From Clostridia bacterium (GTDB lineage Bacteria; Bacillota; Clostridia; Oscillospirales; CAG-272), in NCBI GenBank assembly GCA_900753285.1, contig CAADYN010000212.1:1-17842 (forward strand): a stretch of DNA of 17,842 nt. Reading direction: 5' to 3'. A program made the position numbers and the translations under genes. Below the pieces are notes generated by a model. That model made no database searches. It worked only from the letters and a program-made list of their open reading frames with translations, and had not been told where the DNA came from. Positions 6,893 to 14,142 of the stretch are shown here, one piece after another; within the stretch, counting starts at the first letter, position 1, and every line of letters begins with the position of its first letter.

Positions 6893-9655
6893 ATGGGACT
6901 TATATCTCAGGTTTTCGGAACCTACAGCGACAGACAAATTAAGAAAATAATGCCCCTTGTCAAACAGATAAACTCACTGGGAGACAAGTATAAAAATATG
7001 TCCGACAGCGATATGCGCTCACAGACCGATATATTCAAAAAGAGACTTGCGGCAGGAGAAACACTTGACGATATTCTTCCCGAAGCATATGCCTGCATAA
7101 GAGAGGCTTCGGACAGAATTCTCGGCAAGCGTCCTTTCGACGTACAGCTCATGGGCGGCATACTCCTTCATCAGGGCAGAATCACCGAAATGAAGACAGG
7201 TGAAGGTAAAACGATGGTTGCCGCACTGCCGTCATATCTGAACGCGCTCACTGGAAACGGCGTACACGTAGTAACGGTAAACGAATATCTTGCCCGCCTC
7301 GGATGTGAGGAAATGGGAAGAATCCACGAATACCTCGGACTGACTACGGGACTTATAGTAGCTCGTCAGAAGAAGGACGCAAAGCAGGCGGCGTATAACT
7401 GCGATATCACATACGGCACAAACAACGAGTTCGGCTTCGACTACCTCCGCGACAACATGGTAACATATAAGGAAAACCGTGTTCAGAGAGGTCACAACTT
7501 CGCTATAGTCGACGAGGTTGACTCCATTCTTATTGATGAAGCGAGAACTCCTCTTATCATCTCCGGTCAGGGTTCTGATGTAGATATGCTCTACGATATG
7601 GCGGATCGCTTTGTCAGAACGCTCACAAAGGAAGTCATAAAGGAACTCGACGCAAAGGAAGACCACGACGACTCAAAAGCTGACTACATCGTAGACGAAA
7701 AGGCGAGAACCACCACAATGACAGCGTCCGGTATCGCGAAGGCTGAAAAATACTTCGGAATCCAGAACTACTCCGACCCCGAAAACGCCGATATTACCCA
7801 CCATATCTATCAGGCGCTCAAGGCTCATGGCATAATGCACCGCGACACGGACTACGTTGTAAAAGACGACGAAGTTCTTATCGTTGACTCGTTCACAGGC
7901 CGTATCATGCCCGGACGCCGCTTCTCCGACGGTCTGCATCAGGCTCTCGAAGCAAAGGAAGGCGTAAAGATTCAGAAGGAAAACAGAACCATCGCGACAA
8001 TCACCCTCCAGAACTACTTCAGAATGTACCATAAGCTTTCCGGTATGACCGGTACCGCTCTCTCCGAGGAAAACGAATTCAGAGAAATATACAACCTCGA
8101 CGTTGTTGAAGTTCCGACGAACCGTCCCATGATAAGAAAAGACTGGCCGGACGTCGTATATCGCACAAAAGCCGGTAAGGACAGAGCAATAATCGAGCAG
8201 ATAAAGACCTGCCACGCAAAAGGACAGCCCGTTCTCGTCGGTACTGTTTCTGTCGAAAAGTCCGAAAACCTCTCAAAGAAGCTCAAAGGCGCGGGCATAC
8301 CTCATACCGTCCTCAACGCGAAGTACCACGAAATGGAAGCCGACATCGTAGCTCAGGCAGGTAAGTTCGGCGCGGTAACTATCTCCACAAACATGGCAGG
8401 ACGCGGTACGGATATCATGCTCGGCGGTAACGCTGAATATCTCGCTAAGGCTGAAATGCGTAAGGAAGGCTATGAAGAGGGCATGATAGCTCTCGCGACA
8501 GGCTCCGCACAGAACGTAAGCGAGGAAGTTTTCGCGGCAAGAGACCATTACCGTGAGCTTTATAAAAAATATCAGGATGTAATCAAACCCGAGGCTGATA
8601 AGGTCAAGGCTGCGGGAGGATTGTTCGTTATCGGTACTGAGCGTCACGAATCAAGACGTATCGACAACCAGCTCCGCGGACGTGCAGGCAGACAGGGCGA
8701 CCCCGGCGAATCAAGATTCTATCTTTCATTTGAAGACGACCTCATGAGACTCTTCGGCTCTGACAGAATTTCCGCTATGGTAGAGCGTCTCGGACTTGAC
8801 GAGGATACTCCCATTGACGCAAAAATTCTCTCCGGCTCAATCGAATCCGCTCAGAAGAAGCTCGAAGATCAAAACTTCAACAGACGTAAAAACGTGCTTT
8901 CCTACGACGACGTTATGAACCAGCAGAGAACCGTTATCTATAACCAGAGAAACGAGGTTCTTGATAACGCCGACCTCAAGGATAAGATTCACTCCATGAT
9001 AGAAGGCACTCTTGACGACGCGGTTGACGCATATCTCCACGAGGACAATATCGAGCAGTGGGATATCGAAGGACTCAAGGCAAAATACATGGGTCTCCTC
9101 TGCACAACCGACGACTTCAAGGATATCGGAAGCGACCTTGCAGCTGCCCGCGAGAACATCCGTAAAACTCTCAAGGACAGAGCAAACGAGCTTTACGCAA
9201 AGAAGGAAGAAGTATTCGGCTCCGACAAGATGCGCGAGATTGAAAGAATAGTCCTCCTCCAGAACGTAGACAAGAAGTGGATGGATCACCTTGAATCAAT
9301 GGATTCACTCATGGAAATGATAGGACTTCAGGCATACGCTCAGAGAAACCCGATTTCCGAATACAGACTCGTCGGCGCGGATCTGTTTGACGAAATGATA
9401 ACAAATATCCGCGATGATACGGCAAGAATGATTATGTCCGTAATGCCGAAGCCGCAGGTAGAGCTTAAACGTGTCGAGGTAGCTAAGCCCGTAGCCGCAA
9501 ACTACAGTGACAGCTCCCCGAAGCAGGTAAATAAGCCAATAGTAAATAAGGTGCAGAAGGTCGGCAGAAACGATCCCTGTCCGTGCGGAAGCGGTAAGAA
9601 ATTCAAGAAGTGCTGCGGAGCAAACATTCCCGGCATCGACGACGGTCAGGACTGA
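6893..9655 (+). CDS. secA: Protein translocase ATPase SecA
   Basis: A 920-residue motor that pushes unfolded preproteins through SecYEG. The start MGLISQVFGTYSDRQIKKIMP matches SecA N-termini, which fixes the ATG at 6893 despite the distant SD. Walker A is MKTGEGKT (100-107). The DEAD-type box is DEVD (207-210), followed by SILIDEARTPLIISG. The preprotein cross-linking domain is in roughly 225-370. The second nucleotide-binding fold carries NMAGRGTDIMLGG (near 500) and RGRAGRQGDPGESRFYLS (near 595). The scaffold and wing domains follow. The C-terminus has a flexible linker and the zinc-binding SEC-C motif with C896, C898, C907 and C908 (CPCGSGKKFKKCCG). No second secA is visible. The next gene starts 50 bases downstream with no terminator between, so read-through is possible. 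Confidence 0.98.
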   Translation: MGLISQVFGTYSDRQIKKIMPLVKQINSLGDKYKNMSDSDMRSQTDIFKKRLAAGETLDDILPEAYACIREASDRILGKRPFDVQLMGGILLHQGRITEMKTGEGKTMVAALPSYLNALTGNGVHVVTVNEYLARLGCEEMGRIHEYLGLTTGLIVARQKKDAKQAAYNCDITYGTNNEFGFDYLRDNMVTYKENRVQRGHNFAIVDEVDSILIDEARTPLIISGQGSDVDMLYDMADRFVRTLTKEVIKELDAKEDHDDSKADYIVDEKARTTTMTASGIAKAEKYFGIQNYSDPENADITHHIYQALKAHGIMHRDTDYVVKDDEVLIVDSFTGRIMPGRRFSDGLHQALEAKEGVKIQKENRTIATITLQNYFRMYHKLSGMTGTALSEENEFREIYNLDVVEVPTNRPMIRKDWPDVVYRTKAGKDRAIIEQIKTCHAKGQPVLVGTVSVEKSENLSKKLKGAGIPHTVLNAKYHEMEADIVAQAGKFGAVTISTNMAGRGTDIMLGGNAEYLAKAEMRKEGYEEGMIALATGSAQNVSEEVFAARDHYRELYKKYQDVIKPEADKVKAAGGLFVIGTERHESRRIDNQLRGRAGRQGDPGESRFYLSFEDDLMRLFGSDRISAMVERLGLDEDTPIDAKILSGSIESAQKKLEDQNFNRRKNVLSYDDVMNQQRTVIYNQRNEVLDNADLKDKIHSMIEGTLDDAVDAYLHEDNIEQWDIEGLKAKYMGLLCTTDDFKDIGSDLAAARENIRKTLKDRANELYAKKEEVFGSDKMREIERIVLLQNVDKKWMDHLESMDSLMEMIGLQAYAQRNPISEYRLVGADLFDEMITNIRDDTARMIMSVMPKPQVELKRVEVAKPVAANYSDSSPKQVNKPIVNKVQKVGRNDPCPCGSGKKFKKCCGANIPGIDDGQD

Positions 9656-9705
9656 TAATTAAAACTAATTTAAAAATAACATAAGATAGGCAGGAAAACG
9701 CATTC

Positions 9706-10428
9706 ATGGGATTTGGTGTACTCTTTTTCGGATATTTCGTAATGTTTGCGTTTTCTTTGTCTACCATGTACTTTTTCGCGGACATTATAGGCTCGGTTAT
9801 AACGGCATATGCGTTCACAAAAATCGCGCAGTATAACAGGTACTATAATACCGCTACGGTGTTCGCTCTCCTGTTCCTCTTGTTCAGCGCAGTCAAAGCG
9901 GCGGATCTCATGTTCGATATTTATCCGGAAGGGTATGTCTCCCTCGCCGTGAATATGCTCAGACTTGTCTCGGCTGCCGTCATGCATATCTTTATGTTCC
10001 TCGGAGCGCGCGGTATTGCACTCGGAGCAGGCGCTGCAAAACTGCCAAAGAACGCTGAGCGAAACATGGTGATGACGCTTTTGTATTACGCTTCATATGC
10101 GGTAATTACAAATATCACCATAAACGACGAGGTGCTTGACGGATATCTCAACATGATGCTGCTGCTCTACTTCCTCTTGTGCTTCATTCTCAATCTTGTG
10201 TTTATCTACAGATGCTACGCGGTTCTCGCTCCGGCTGACGAAGATATAACGGAAAGAAAGCCGTCACGCTTCAAGCTGATTAACAAAATCGACGCGAAGA
10301 TGGACGAAATCGAGAAGAGCAAGCAGGAATACCGCAAAGAATCCGTAAGACTGGCTCTTGAAGAAGCGGACAGAATGGCTCGCGAAAAGAAAAAGCACTA
10401 TAAACAACCTAAGAAAAGAAAAAAATAA
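9706..10428 (+). CDS. Uncharacterised polytopic membrane protein with basic coiled tail
   Basis: I do not recognise a named family. The 240-residue protein has about five or six predicted helices (about 5-40 as one or two, 49-68, 79-105, 121-138, 148-172). A cytoplasmic-looking tail (about 183-240) follows: a charged helix rich in Lys, Glu and Arg with coiled-coil character, ending in a poly-basic run (KKKHYKQPKKRKK). The ungapped N-terminus resembles that of the next gene product: Gly at 4 and 9, D26, I28-G29, A34 and K39 fall at the same positions in both. A modest SD, CAGGAAA (9691-9697), precedes the ATG. The next ORF begins 16 bases after the stop, so the pair is one transcript, perhaps including secA. 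Confidence 0.8.
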   Translation: MGFGVLFFGYFVMFAFSLSTMYFFADIIGSVITAYAFTKIAQYNRYYNTATVFALLFLLFSAVKAADLMFDIYPEGYVSLAVNMLRLVSAAVMHIFMFLGARGIALGAGAAKLPKNAERNMVMTLLYYASYAVITNITINDEVLDGYLNMMLLLYFLLCFILNLVFIYRCYAVLAPADEDITERKPSRFKLINKIDAKMDEIEKSKQEYRKESVRLALEEADRMAREKKKHYKQPKKRKK

Positions 10429-10444
10429 TCGAAAGGAGAAAAGC

Positions 10445-11812
10445 ATGAACTGGGGTATGATAATCGCGGGATTTGTGTTCCTCGCCAATCCTGTGATAAA
10501 CGTAGTCGATATACTGCCCGACGCCATCGGATTCTTCCTCATAGCCGCAGGAATGGCAAAGTCCTCGTATTTCATAGGCGAAATCTCAAAGTCGCGCGAA
10601 ACATTTATAAAGCTCGGCTTCCTTGAGACCGTGAAGTTCTTTTCCATTGTTTTGATACCTTATATCTCGGGTTCGGGAAAACTCCTCCTTTCGTTTGTTT
10701 TCGGCGTAATCGAGCTGATGTGGATTCTTCCCGCAGTCACCGCCATGTTTGAAGGACTTTCGTTCATGGGACTGTGGTACGGCGGAGAAGCCATATTCGC
10801 GAAAAAAGTAAAGAAAAAAGGCAAAACTAAAGTCGAGGGAAGAGAAAAGATAAACTCCGTAAAGGATTATATCATTTTCTTCTACATAGTACGAATTGCC
10901 GCAACTATATTCCCGGAGCTTACCGAGCTTCAGATGTACGACAATGTAGGTGAAGTCAGCGCGTTTACCGTAAGACTGATAAACTACAAGCCTACACTCT
11001 ACGTGCTCATGGCGTTCCTCGTTTCCGTCTGCGGAATCATTCTTATCGTGAAAACCGCCGGATATTTCGGAGCGATAGGGAAGGACGCAAGTCTGAAAAA
11101 TGCGCTCAACGACAAATACAAGCACGATATTCTCACAAACACCACCATGTTCCTTGCGAAGAATATGAAAACCGCGCTTATCGTTTATCTCTTCTCAGCA
11201 ATATGTGAATTCGTAATATCAGCGGATGGCGTTAACCTCATCATCGGAGTTATCCCCTCGGCTCTGCTCATCGTGTCTGCCTGCATTATGATGAAGTACG
11301 CAAAAAAAGCGGCTCTTGTAATACCATTCGCAGGTGTGAGAGCGGCTCTTGCGGTAGTAAATCTCGTTTTGCAGATAAAATACTACGGAGAATACAACAT
11401 TGACGCTGTCGACTGGATTTCCGCCGCGCATGACTCGTATTACAGACTTGCCGCACTCAACGCAGTCGAGAATGTTGTCGCGCTCGCGTCCGTTGTTTTG
11501 TATCTCTCGGTTCTGCTGTTTGCCGTGAAGGAGCACCTTTCCGTCTGCGGAATCGTCACCGAAAGCACGCAGTATTCAAAGAAGAACCGCGACCTTGAAA
11601 CATACAATATAATCGGCGGAAAGCTGCTGATGTGTACGATACTTGCGATAGTGAACTACGTATTTGCCGCACTGTACAACTATATGGCGGTGAACGTCTC
11701 GCTTACCACGCTCATTGATTCTGTAATAACACTCATATATATAGCCTATGTGGTTTATACCGTGAACACAATTAACGAACTCCTGTACGATAAGGAGCTT
11801 GAGTTATCATAA
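10445..11812 (+). CDS. Uncharacterised large polytopic membrane protein
   Basis: A 455-residue protein with roughly ten predicted helices and no recognised catalytic motif. The ATG at 10445 is chosen because AGGAG (10434-10438) lies six bases upstream and the frame before it overlaps the previous gene. The N-terminal block contains DILPDAIGFFLIAAGMAK (22-39). DILPDxIG-like N-termini occur in many small Firmicutes membrane proteins of unknown role (from memory, not searched). A basic cytoplasmic loop (about 119-139) separates the first group of helices from the rest. The protein lies between a likely paralog and a soluble GDPD that starts 12 bases after its stop, so it may act on envelope lipids. 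That is inference from context only. Confidence 0.8.
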   Translation: MNWGMIIAGFVFLANPVINVVDILPDAIGFFLIAAGMAKSSYFIGEISKSRETFIKLGFLETVKFFSIVLIPYISGSGKLLLSFVFGVIELMWILPAVTAMFEGLSFMGLWYGGEAIFAKKVKKKGKTKVEGREKINSVKDYIIFFYIVRIAATIFPELTELQMYDNVGEVSAFTVRLINYKPTLYVLMAFLVSVCGIILIVKTAGYFGAIGKDASLKNALNDKYKHDILTNTTMFLAKNMKTALIVYLFSAICEFVISADGVNLIIGVIPSALLIVSACIMMKYAKKAALVIPFAGVRAALAVVNLVLQIKYYGEYNIDAVDWISAAHDSYYRLAALNAVENVVALASVVLYLSVLLFAVKEHLSVCGIVTESTQYSKKNRDLETYNIIGGKLLMCTILAIVNYVFAALYNYMAVNVSLTTLIDSVITLIYIAYVVYTVNTINELLYDKELELS

Positions 11813-11824
11813 ACGGAGGAAATT

Positions 11825-12547
11825 ATGGCATCAAACACAGTAAAAGTTCCCGAAAAGGGAAAAACTCAATTTGTGGCGCATCGCGGAGTCAGCGGACTTG
11901 AATGCGAAAACACCGCAGCCGCTTTCATTGCCGCCGGAAACAGAACGTACTACGGCGTTGAAACGGATATCTGGAGAACAGCCGACGGAAAATTCCTTTG
12001 CAATCACGACGGAAGAACGGGCAGAATATGCGACGTTGACCTTGTGATAGAACGCTCGACATTTGACGGACTTCGCAAGCTCCGACTGAAGGATAAGGAC
12101 GGAGAAAGCGACCGCGCTGAGCTTATCATCCCGACGCCGCACGAATACAAAAAAATCTGCCAAAAGTACGAGAAGCACGCCGTTCCCGAGCTTAAATCCA
12201 ACTTCACCGAGGCTGAAATCAAAGAAATTCTTGCCTTCTTTTCGGATTATCTTGACAGCACCTGCTTCATCGCGTTTAATATCGAAAACCTTGACCTTGT
12301 AAAGAAACTCAGACCCGAGCAGGAGTGCCAGTTCCTTACAGGCGAGTGGAACGATAATCTTCCCGAAATGCTGTCCGAGCGCAAAATGGGACTCGATATC
12401 CACTACGGACAACTGACTGAGGAAAGAATTCGCGCATGCCACGAAAAAGGCGTAGAGGTAAACTGCTGGACGGTAGATAAACCCGAGGAAGCGGAAAAGC
12501 TCATCTCGTGGGGAATCGACTACATAACGACAAACATACTTGAATGA
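11825..12547 (+). CDS. Soluble glycerophosphodiester phosphodiesterase (GDPD)
   Basis: A 240-residue GDPD-family protein without signal peptide or membrane helix, so probably cytoplasmic. Catalytic and metal residues are present: H19-R20-G21, E46 and D48 in VETDIW, H61 in NHD, and the ELK block with E122 and K124. CWTVDKPEEAEKLISWGIDYI near the end is the usual closing element of the barrel. It differs clearly from the membrane-anchored GDPD at 2121, so the two probably have different substrates or sites. GGAGGA (11815-11820) gives a strong start at 11825. It is the last gene of its unit, before a bidirectional hairpin terminator. Confidence 0.88.
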   Translation: MASNTVKVPEKGKTQFVAHRGVSGLECENTAAAFIAAGNRTYYGVETDIWRTADGKFLCNHDGRTGRICDVDLVIERSTFDGLRKLRLKDKDGESDRAELIIPTPHEYKKICQKYEKHAVPELKSNFTEAEIKEILAFFSDYLDSTCFIAFNIENLDLVKKLRPEQECQFLTGEWNDNLPEMLSERKMGLDIHYGQLTEERIRACHEKGVEVNCWTVDKPEEAEKLISWGIDYITTNILE

Positions 12548-12560
12548 ATTTAAACTAAAA

Positions 12561-12650
12561 ATCCCGCCGGATGTTCCGACTCCAAAAGTTAGACCCAAAA
12601 TCTAACGAATGGAAGCCGAAGCAAATCATCCGGGCGGGATTTATTATTTT
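12561..12650. terminator. Long bidirectional hairpin terminator between convergent units
   Basis: ATCCCGCCGGATG (12561-12573) pairs with 12627-12640, which carries one extra base. Inside, 12574-12583 and 12611-12620 match at seven of ten positions as inverted arms, and GTTAGA (12588-12593) pairs with TCTAAC (12601-12606). T-rich DNA follows on the plus strand (12640-12650). On the minus strand ATTTTTAGTTT follows, so it can stop both the GDPD unit and trmO. The trmO stop lies inside the tail (12644). Confidence 0.8.
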
Positions 12651-13330
12651 ATATCGGTAACGGTCAGCGCAGTCCCGTGAACCACAAATTTCACGTCAAA
12701 TCCGGCATAGGGGAATCCGTATTCGCGCCCATCCGTCTTTGTGGCTTGATATGACGGACGAGGATCCCCACGCAGGCATTCGATAAGTGCACTTCGTTTG
12801 GACTCCGGAATCAGCGCGAGCAGTTCATCGGGAAACTCAACGTTCAGCCTGTCGCCGTTTTCTTCGACTGCAAATCCGCCGAGAGCGTCCGGAATCGTGT
12901 CAATGTGCGGCAGGTACGGCTTGATGTCGTATATCGGCGTGTTGTCCACCATGTCAATCCCCGACACATATAGGTCCGTGCCGTCGATTTTCTCGAGCTT
13001 CACAACGGACAGCCCTATCGGATTCGGACGGTTGGGAGATCGTGTGGCAAAAACTCCCATTCGCGTGTTCCCTCCGAGCCTTGGAGGACGAACTGTCGGG
13101 TTCCACTTTGCACCTTTTTCGTCCGAGCGTGAGACAAATCCCTCCGAAAATCCCCAGATTAACCAAAGGTGCGAATATCCTTCAAGACCGCGCAACGCAT
13201 CGGCATTTTTGTATTCGTCCGTAAATTCAATCACACCGCAAAGCTCGGGAACAACGCCGCTCTGCCTCGGAAGTCCGAATTTTGTCTTGAAATCGGTTCT
13301 GATATGTGCGATAATTTTTAATTCCGTCAT
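12644..13330 (-). CDS. trmO: tRNA (t6A37) N6-methyltransferase TrmO (TsaA/YaeB family)
   Basis: A 228-residue protein. TrmO uses S-adenosylmethionine to methylate threonylcarbamoyladenosine at position 37 of some tRNAs (m6t6A). The signature RPPRLGGNTRMGVFATRSPN (81-100) runs on into RPNPIGLS (101-108). It is followed by DMVDNTPIYDIKPYLP (126-141) and the C-terminal GDPRPSYQ (188-195), all hallmark blocks of the family. The start codon shares ATGA with the stop of the upstream membrane-protein gene (13327-13330), so it is translationally coupled; no strong SD is seen. The substrate assignment rests on family knowledge of the E. coli enzyme. Confidence 0.93.
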   Translation of the reverse strand: MTELKIIAHIRTDFKTKFGLPRQSGVVPELCGVIEFTDEYKNADALRGLEGYSHLWLIWGFSEGFVSRSDEKGAKWNPTVRPPRLGGNTRMGVFATRSPNRPNPIGLSVVKLEKIDGTDLYVSGIDMVDNTPIYDIKPYLPHIDTIPDALGGFAVEENGDRLNVEFPDELLALIPESKRSALIECLRGDPRPSYQATKTDGREYGFPYAGFDVKFVVHGTALTVTDIK

Positions 13331-13779
13331 TTTGCGCTCTTGCCGTTGTTTGACGAGAATATCGACTTGTATTCTTCACCCTTTGTTACCGTATTGTCCT
13401 TGTCGACCGTAAGATATCTGTAAATTCCTACAATAGCACCGCAGAGGACATACGCAAAGACGAAAACGAGAAGCGCAGTCAAAACCGAGCCGCCGTTTGA
13501 TTTGTAACCGCCCCAAACGATGAATAGCATATAAAAAATGAAGGTTGATGCGATAAAATGAATGAGAAGTCTGAGCGCGAAAACGAGCTTGTCCGAAAAC
13601 AAAAATAAGTTCAGCGCGGACAAAACGAGCGAAAATCCGAGGCATGAATATACCATCTGCACAGTCGGCACCCAGCTTGAATTGACAAACACGCCGAGGT
13701 TGTAAACAGCGGTCAGCATGACGGTGTAGATAACACAAGCGTGAAGCACGACCTTTTTGAGCTTTTTTAATGTCTCCAC
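13327..13779 (-). CDS. Small four-helix membrane protein, DUF3021-like
   Basis: A 150-residue protein with four predicted helices (about 11-31, 38-60, 69-89, 97-121) and a charged cytoplasmic tail. Size, topology and the segment RLLIHFIASTFIFYMLFIVW (70-89) resemble DUF3021 membrane proteins, which are often linked to LytTR regulators. No such regulator is present here, so the family call is tentative. The start is GTG at 13779: GGAG lies eight bases upstream on the minus strand and no better ATG is near. It is the first gene of a two-gene unit with trmO, joined by an ATGA overlap. Confidence 0.75.
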   Translation of the reverse strand: METLKKLKKVVLHACVIYTVMLTAVYNLGVFVNSSWVPTVQMVYSCLGFSLVLSALNLFLFSDKLVFALRLLIHFIASTFIFYMLFIVWGGYKSNGGSVLTALLVFVFAYVLCGAIVGIYRYLTVDKDNTVTKGEEYKSIFSSNNGKSAK

Positions 13780-13812
13780 AACAGTTTCTCCTATGTATAA
13801 GAATATTAATTT

Positions 13813-13821
13813 ATTATACCA
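13813..13821 (-). promoter_or_regulatory. Extended -10 promoter for the membrane protein / trmO unit
   Basis: On the minus strand TGGTATAAT (13821-13813) is a perfect extended -10 element, 34 bases upstream of the GTG start. No good -35 is seen at 16-18 bases, consistent with an extended -10 promoter. Confidence 0.65.
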
Positions 13822-13870
13822 TGATTTGGTTAATAAATTAGGCTTAAAAAGAGAAATATTTAATAATTAT

Positions 13871-13918
13871 TCTGCATACCGCCGCGGTATATACTATTTC
13901 CATCAAAGTATATGCAGA
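13871..13918. repeat. Inverted repeat with a nested palindrome
   Basis: TCTGCATA (13871-13878) and TATGCAGA (13911-13918) are perfect inverted arms. Just inside, ATACCG (13876-13881) and CGGTAT (13885-13890) form a tighter hairpin over three bases; the two structures share three bases and are alternatives. There is no T-tract, so this is not a terminator. An operator or a chance AT-rich symmetry are both possible. Confidence 0.5.
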
Positions 13919-13938
13919 GATATCACATATGTATGTTG

Positions 13939-14070
13939 ACTGTATAAATGTATAAAACCCATCAATATTTGTATTGTTATCCATTGACATACATGAATGA
14001 AAGTATTATAATATTTACTGTATAAAAAATCCTGCTTAACGCATATTCATGGCTGATTGACAACTGTATA
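13939..14070 (+). repeat. Three direct copies of ACTGTATA
   Basis: The octamer occurs at 13939-13946, 14017-14024 and 14063-14070, all on the plus strand. The second copy spans the likely transcription start of nusB and the third is in the leader. The copies are 78 and 46 bases apart start to start. Confidence 0.45.
13984..14012 (+). promoter_or_regulatory. Consensus SigA promoter for the nusB operon
   Basis: TTGACA (13984-13989), a 17-base spacer and TATAAT (14007-14012) are perfect. Transcription should begin near 14019, giving a leader of about 124 bases before the nusB ATG at 14143. Confidence 0.9.
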
Positions 14071-14099
14071 GCATGATAGCGAATAGACAGTCGGGCTGG

Positions 14100-14142
14100 A
14101 AAGGAGCTTGCCTGTACGGATAGACGCCGTGCGGGGAACAAT
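14100..14142 (+). promoter_or_regulatory. nusB ribosome site with a hairpin between SD and start codon
   Basis: AAAGGAG (14100-14106) is 36 bases from the ATG at 14143. Between them CCTGTACGG (14111-14119) pairs over nine positions with CCGTGCGGG (14127-14135), two of them G-U, around a seven-base loop. Folded, four bases before and seven after the stem (14136-14142) give an effective spacing of 11. A weak alternative SD, GGGG (14133-14136), lies mostly inside the stem. No in-frame start exists upstream near the SD. Confidence 0.6.

Larger units (their letters stand above)
13780..14142. other. 363-base AT-rich divergent intergenic region
   Basis: No gene is seen here. The left end holds the minus-strand SD and extended -10 promoter. 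The middle holds an inverted repeat (13871-13918) and three copies of the octamer ACTGTATA. The right part holds a perfect SigA promoter (13984-14012) and a leader of roughly 124 bases for nusB. The ORF of 60 codons at 13757-13939 has no SD or promoter and unlikely composition. Confidence 0.8.

Noticed and set aside
7232..8647. Several long minus-strand frames inside secA
   Set aside because: Phase-related open frames opposite a strongly biased coding sequence; none has an SD or domain signature.
11831..12598. 255-codon minus-strand ORF covering the soluble GDPD
   Set aside because: It is the antisense shadow of a GDPD with all catalytic motifs. It has no promoter or SD and the product looks like random back-translation.
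12798..13412. 204-codon plus-strand ORF over trmO and the neighbouring gene
   Set aside because: It is antisense to two well-supported overlapping genes, has no SD and shows no recognisable motif or fold; composition explains the open frame.
13939..14070. ACTGTATA copies as LexA sites
   Set aside because: They resemble half of the E. coli SOS box, but Firmicutes LexA binds a GAAC-N4-GTTC type site and no palindromic partner half is present.
14057..14085. Second possible nusB promoter starting with TTGACA at 14057
   Set aside because: No acceptable -10 lies 16-18 bases downstream (CGAATA or GAATAG), while a perfect promoter exists at 13984-14012.
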